Source: an uncultured Lachnospiraceae bacterium (GTDB lineage: Bacteria; Bacillota; Clostridia; Lachnospirales; Lachnospiraceae). From it: 64,000 bases of DNA. Shown here piece by piece: positions 61,389-64,000 of the stretch. The notes beneath the pieces are model-generated. The model did not search any database, was not told where the DNA came from, and saw nothing but the letters and a program-made list of their open reading frames with translations. The stretch spans positions 7,570 through 71,569 of the forward strand of contig CAKRMH010000015.1 of assembly GCA_934364805.1 (NCBI GenBank), given 5' to 3'. A program made the translations under genes and the position numbers. Position 1 is the first letter of the stretch. Each line of letters begins with the position of its first letter.

Positions 61389-62036
61389 ATGATAGCTGCA
61401 CGTTTGATCGTACTTGTAATTGGTTATTTTCTTGGGACATTTCAGACGGGATACATTTATGGAAAGAGCAAGGGGGTAGATATCCGTCAGCATGGAAGCG
61501 GTAATTCGGGAACAACGAATACGCTTCGTACCCTCGGCTGGAAGGCTGGAGCAATTACATTTGCAGGGGATTTGTGTAAGGCAATCCTCGCAGTTGTAAT
61601 TGCACATTTTCTATTTGTCAACCGTTATCCGGATGCGGTGAAAGTACTTGAAATGTACGCTGGATTTGGTGCGGTTCTTGGACATAATTTTCCTTTTTAT
61701 CTGAAGTTTAAGGGGGGAAAAGGAATCGCATGCACAGCTGGTGTGATACTGACCGTGTGTCCTCTGGCAGTACCGGTGTGCCTGGGATTATTTATTGTTC
61801 TTGTCGGAATTACGAGATATGTATCTCTTGGTTCAATCTGTATGCTGATTGCATTTTTGATACAGGTCATATTGTTTCATCATATGGGATTGTTACATAT
61901 TGGAGCAGACTGGATTATAGAGTTTGACATTCTGACCGTTTGTTTTGCAGCAATGGGAATCTGGAGACACCGTGCAAATATTGTACGTCTGTTAAACGGA
62001 ACAGAAAATAAATTTGGACAGAAAGCGAAATCATAA
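61389..62036 (+). CDS. plsY: Acyl-phosphate:glycerol-3-phosphate acyltransferase
   Basis: Membrane enzyme making lysophosphatidic acid from acyl phosphate, the product of PlsX (gene at 36733). The 215 residues have five membrane segments and the three motifs GSGNSGTTN, GHNFPFYLKFKGGKG and HRANIVRLL. It lies between der and gpsA, the latter supplying glycerol-3-phosphate, a conserved order. Confidence 0.96.
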   Translation: MIAARLIVLVIGYFLGTFQTGYIYGKSKGVDIRQHGSGNSGTTNTLRTLGWKAGAITFAGDLCKAILAVVIAHFLFVNRYPDAVKVLEMYAGFGAVLGHNFPFYLKFKGGKGIACTAGVILTVCPLAVPVCLGLFIVLVGITRYVSLGSICMLIAFLIQVILFHHMGLLHIGADWIIEFDILTVCFAAMGIWRHRANIVRLLNGTENKFGQKAKS

Positions 62037-62037
62037 A

Positions 62038-63051
62038 ATGGAGAAGATAGGTGTAATTGGAGCAGGAAGCTGGGGGACCGCATTATCCCTTGTTCTTGCG
62101 AATAACGGAAAAATGGTTACATTGTGGTCGATCGTTGAATCAGAGATCGCAATGTTAAAAGAAAAACATGAACACACAGATAAGCTTCCAGGAGTTATTT
62201 TGCCGGAAAGCATTACATTTACAACAGAATTGGAAGAGACCATTGAGGCATCTGAGATGCTGATCCTTGCGGTTCCTTCGGTATTTACACGGAGCACGGC
62301 CAGGATGATGGCTCCTTTTGTAAAAGAAGGGCAGATCATAGTCTGCGTGGCCAAAGGGATTGAAGAGAACACTTTGATGACTCTTTCGGATATTGTAGAG
62401 GAAGAGATTCCGTGTGCGGATGTTGCTGTTATGTGTGGACCTTCTCATGCAGAGGAAGTTGGAATCGGACTGCCGACAACCGTTGTTGCGGGAGCAAAGA
62501 CGAGAAAGACGGCAGAATGCATACAGGATGCATTTATGAATGAAGTATTCCGTGTATATACAAGTCCGGATATTCTTGGAATGGAACTTGGTGGTGCTTT
62601 AAAAAATGTTATTGCACTTGCAGCAGGTATGGCAGACGGTCTCGGATATGGAGATAACACAAAGGCTGCGCTGATTACTAGAGGGATCACAGAAATTGGA
62701 CGGCTGGCTATGAAAATGGGCGCAAGAAATGAGACCATCTTCGGACTTACAGGGATCGGGGATCTGATCGTTACCTGCGAAAGCAAACATAGCAGAAACC
62801 GGAAAGCAGGAATGCTGATGGGACAGGGATATACAATGGAAGAAGCAACCAAAGAAGTAAAGATGGTTGTAGAAGGCATTTATTCAGCCAAAGCGGCTCT
62901 GGCACTTGCGGCCCGGTATGATGTGGAGCTTCCGATCATTCGGGAAGTGAACAGGGTATTGTTTGAAAATAAACCGGCGAAGGAAGCAGTTTCGGATCTT
63001 ATGCTCCGCGATAAAAGAGTGGAAAACGAGATCCTTGACTGGGAGATATAG
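62038..63051 (+). CDS. gpsA: Glycerol-3-phosphate dehydrogenase (NAD(P)+)
   Basis: Reduces dihydroxyacetone phosphate to sn-glycerol-3-phosphate, the substrate of PlsY. The 337 residues have the Rossmann motif GVIGAGSWGTALSLVL, the catalytic Lys region VCVAKGIE, and ELGGALKNVIALAAGMADGL. The ATG at 62038 is one base after the plsY stop, so the two enzymes are co-translated. Confidence 0.97.
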   Translation: MEKIGVIGAGSWGTALSLVLANNGKMVTLWSIVESEIAMLKEKHEHTDKLPGVILPESITFTTELEETIEASEMLILAVPSVFTRSTARMMAPFVKEGQIIVCVAKGIEENTLMTLSDIVEEEIPCADVAVMCGPSHAEEVGIGLPTTVVAGAKTRKTAECIQDAFMNEVFRVYTSPDILGMELGGALKNVIALAAGMADGLGYGDNTKAALITRGITEIGRLAMKMGARNETIFGLTGIGDLIVTCESKHSRNRKAGMLMGQGYTMEEATKEVKMVVEGIYSAKAALALAARYDVELPIIREVNRVLFENKPAKEAVSDLMLRDKRVENEILDWEI

Positions 63052-63060
63052 GAGATACAG

Positions 63061-63495
63061 ATGGAAACAATTCGCATCAAATATTTTACAGACGCAATCG
63101 AAAAGCTGGATTATATAGAAGGAAAATCAGACTGGATCGATCTGCGTGCATCAGAAGAAGTAGAACTGAAAGCGGGAGAGTATAAGATGATCCCGCTTGG
63201 AGTGGCAATGGAACTGCCAGATGGATATGAGGCACATATTGCACCAAGAAGTTCAACCTTTAAGAACTGGGGTTTGCTTCAGACAAACAGTGTCGGAGTG
63301 GTGGATGGTTCTTATTGTGGGGACAATGACATGTGGAGAATGCCGGTTTATGCGACAAGAGATACAGTGATCCATGTCAATGACAGGGTGGCACAGTTTC
63401 GGATCATGAAAAATCAGCCAAGGATTAGCTTTGAGGAAGTAAAAAGTCTTGGTCATGCTGACAGAGGTGGATTTGGAAGTACCGGTGTAAAATAA
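63061..63495 (+). CDS. dut: dUTP diphosphatase (dUTPase)
   Basis: Hydrolyses dUTP to dUMP, keeping uracil out of DNA. The 144-residue trimeric-type enzyme shows its five motifs: WIDLRAS (1, usually xGxDLxA), APRSSTFKNWG (2), NSVGVVDGSYCGDND (3), NDRVAQFRI (4) and RGGFGSTG (5). Motif 1 begins with Trp-Ile and is a variant. It follows gpsA by 9 nt. Confidence 0.92.
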   Translation: METIRIKYFTDAIEKLDYIEGKSDWIDLRASEEVELKAGEYKMIPLGVAMELPDGYEAHIAPRSSTFKNWGLLQTNSVGVVDGSYCGDNDMWRMPVYATRDTVIHVNDRVAQFRIMKNQPRISFEEVKSLGHADRGGFGSTGVK

Positions 63496-63505
63496 ACAAA
63501 AAAGG

Positions 63506-63545
63506 GGGCTGATCCGTGGATATATCCGGGGTCAGCCCTGTTTCG
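63506..63545 (+). terminator. Probable terminator behind the dUTPase gene
   Basis: Stem GGGCTGA/TCAGCCC (63506-63512 and 63532-63538) with a further internal GGATATATCC dyad; the tail is only moderately T-rich. Confidence 0.55.
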
Positions 63546-63581
63546 TTAAAATGACAAAGAAGAGGAAAAATCTTTGGCACT

Positions 63582-63617
63582 TTGCCAATAGGCAAGATGG
63601 GGCATGTCATGTATGAT
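63582..63617 (+). promoter_or_regulatory. Candidate promoter and operator of the sugar ABC ATPase gene
   Basis: TAGGCA (63589-63594), 17 bp, TATGAT (63612-63617). An inverted repeat TTGCC-aata-GGCAA (63582-63595) overlaps the -35, a possible repressor site. Confidence 0.45.
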
Positions 63618-63683
63618 AAATATATCAAATGAGTCCGGCAGGACGGACAATACTACAAGAAAGACACTCAGGGAGGTTTTAAA

Positions 63684-64000
63684 ATGGCAAGTTTATCATT
63701 AAAGAACATTTGCAAAGTATATCCGAACGGCTTTGAAGCTGTTAAAGATTTCAATCTTGAAGTTGAAGACAAAGAATTCATCATTTTCGTAGGACCATCA
63801 GGATGTGGTAAATCTACTACATTACGTATGATCGCTGGTCTGGAAGAGATTTCTTCCGGTGAACTGATCATCGATGGAAAACTTATGAACGATGTTGAAC
63901 CAAAAGACAGAGATATCGCTATGGTATTCCAGAACTACGCATTATATCCACATATGACAGTATTTGATAATATGGCATTTGGATTAAAATTAAGAAAAGT
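63684..64000 (+). CDS. Sugar ABC transporter ATP-binding protein, MsmX/UgpC type (3'-truncated)
   Basis: The first 105 residues of an ATPase shared by carbohydrate importers. KNICKVYPNGFEAVKDFNLE, Walker A GPSGCGKST and the Q-loop MVFQNYALYPHMTV fit the MsmX/MalK/UgpC group. In Firmicutes one such ATPase often serves several sugar permeases. It starts after GGGAGG; the rest of the gene lies outside the window. Confidence 0.92.
   Translation, partial: MASLSLKNICKVYPNGFEAVKDFNLEVEDKEFIIFVGPSGCGKSTTLRMIAGLEEISSGELIIDGKLMNDVEPKDRDIAMVFQNYALYPHMTVFDNMAFGLKLRK

Noticed and set aside
1..64000. CRISPR arrays, rRNA, tRNA or prophage genes
   Set aside because: No regularly spaced repeats, no rRNA or tRNA motifs and no phage structural genes were seen anywhere in the window.

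Overview
The window reads as chromosomal DNA of an anaerobic gut-type Firmicute of class Clostridia, most likely family Lachnospiraceae. The evidence is the gene content and order: a dapF-murE-dapA run, rho-rpmE-yqhQ-prmC-prfA, yceD-rpmF near plsX-acpP-rnc-smc-ftsY, ylxM-ffh-rpsP-khpA-rimM-trmD-rplS, lepB-ylqF-lepB-rnhB-ylqG-ylqH-yraN, and der-plsY-gpsA. Strong AGGAGG-type ribosome sites, UUCG or GAAA terminator loops and SPKTG sortase signals agree with this. Genus cannot be fixed by reading alone.

Layout. 1-6300: end of a CBS/DRTGG-type manganese pyrophosphatase, a convergent AraC regulator, then the dapF-murE-dapA-flavoprotein operon (lysine and meso-DAP peptidoglycan). 6290-8950 (minus): malic enzyme, a radical-SAM protein of the YtqA/YhcC family and a DUF4364 winged-helix protein. 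9000-13930: rho, rpmE, yqhQ, prmC and prfA. 13930-21555: an accessory island. 21600-29120: Gfo/Idh oxidoreductase, lipid flippase-like protein, HAD phosphatase, NhaC antiporter, family-6 DNA glycosylase, a cupin-RNase HI fusion and a CorA channel. 29190-32520: aroB, dus and, on the opposite strand, tmcAL. 32650-49540: the long housekeeping stretch from ackA through smc, SRP genes and ribosome maturation to rplS. 49590-56670: two signal peptidase paralogues around ylqF, rnhB, ylqG/ylqH, yraN, pgeF and an M42 peptidase. 56775-59995: GntR plus ABC transporter. 60063-63495: der, plsY, gpsA and a dUTPase. The window ends inside an MsmX/UgpC-type sugar ABC ATPase.

The island is the most unusual part. 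It contains two cassettes built on the same plan and orientation: a palindromic repeat (A), a type II toxin-antitoxin pair, a 39-bp repeat (B), a hairpin (C) holding the stop codon of a minus-strand XRE regulator, then a plus-strand promoter with operator-like symmetry driving SPKTG cell-wall proteins. Cassette 1 carries Phd/YefM-ParE and a 498-residue surface protein. Cassette 2 carries Phd-Doc, a DUF4314-like remnant, class B sortase, an LCP protein and a second SPKTG protein. A, B and C recur in the same order while the genes between them differ.

Other notable points are a signal peptidase paralogue lacking both catalytic residues next to an intact one, a TrmD-acetyltransferase fusion, the cupin-RNase HI fusion, and FliK/FlhB-like proteins with no other flagellar gene in view. 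No rRNA, tRNA, CRISPR array, transposase or recognisable riboswitch was found.
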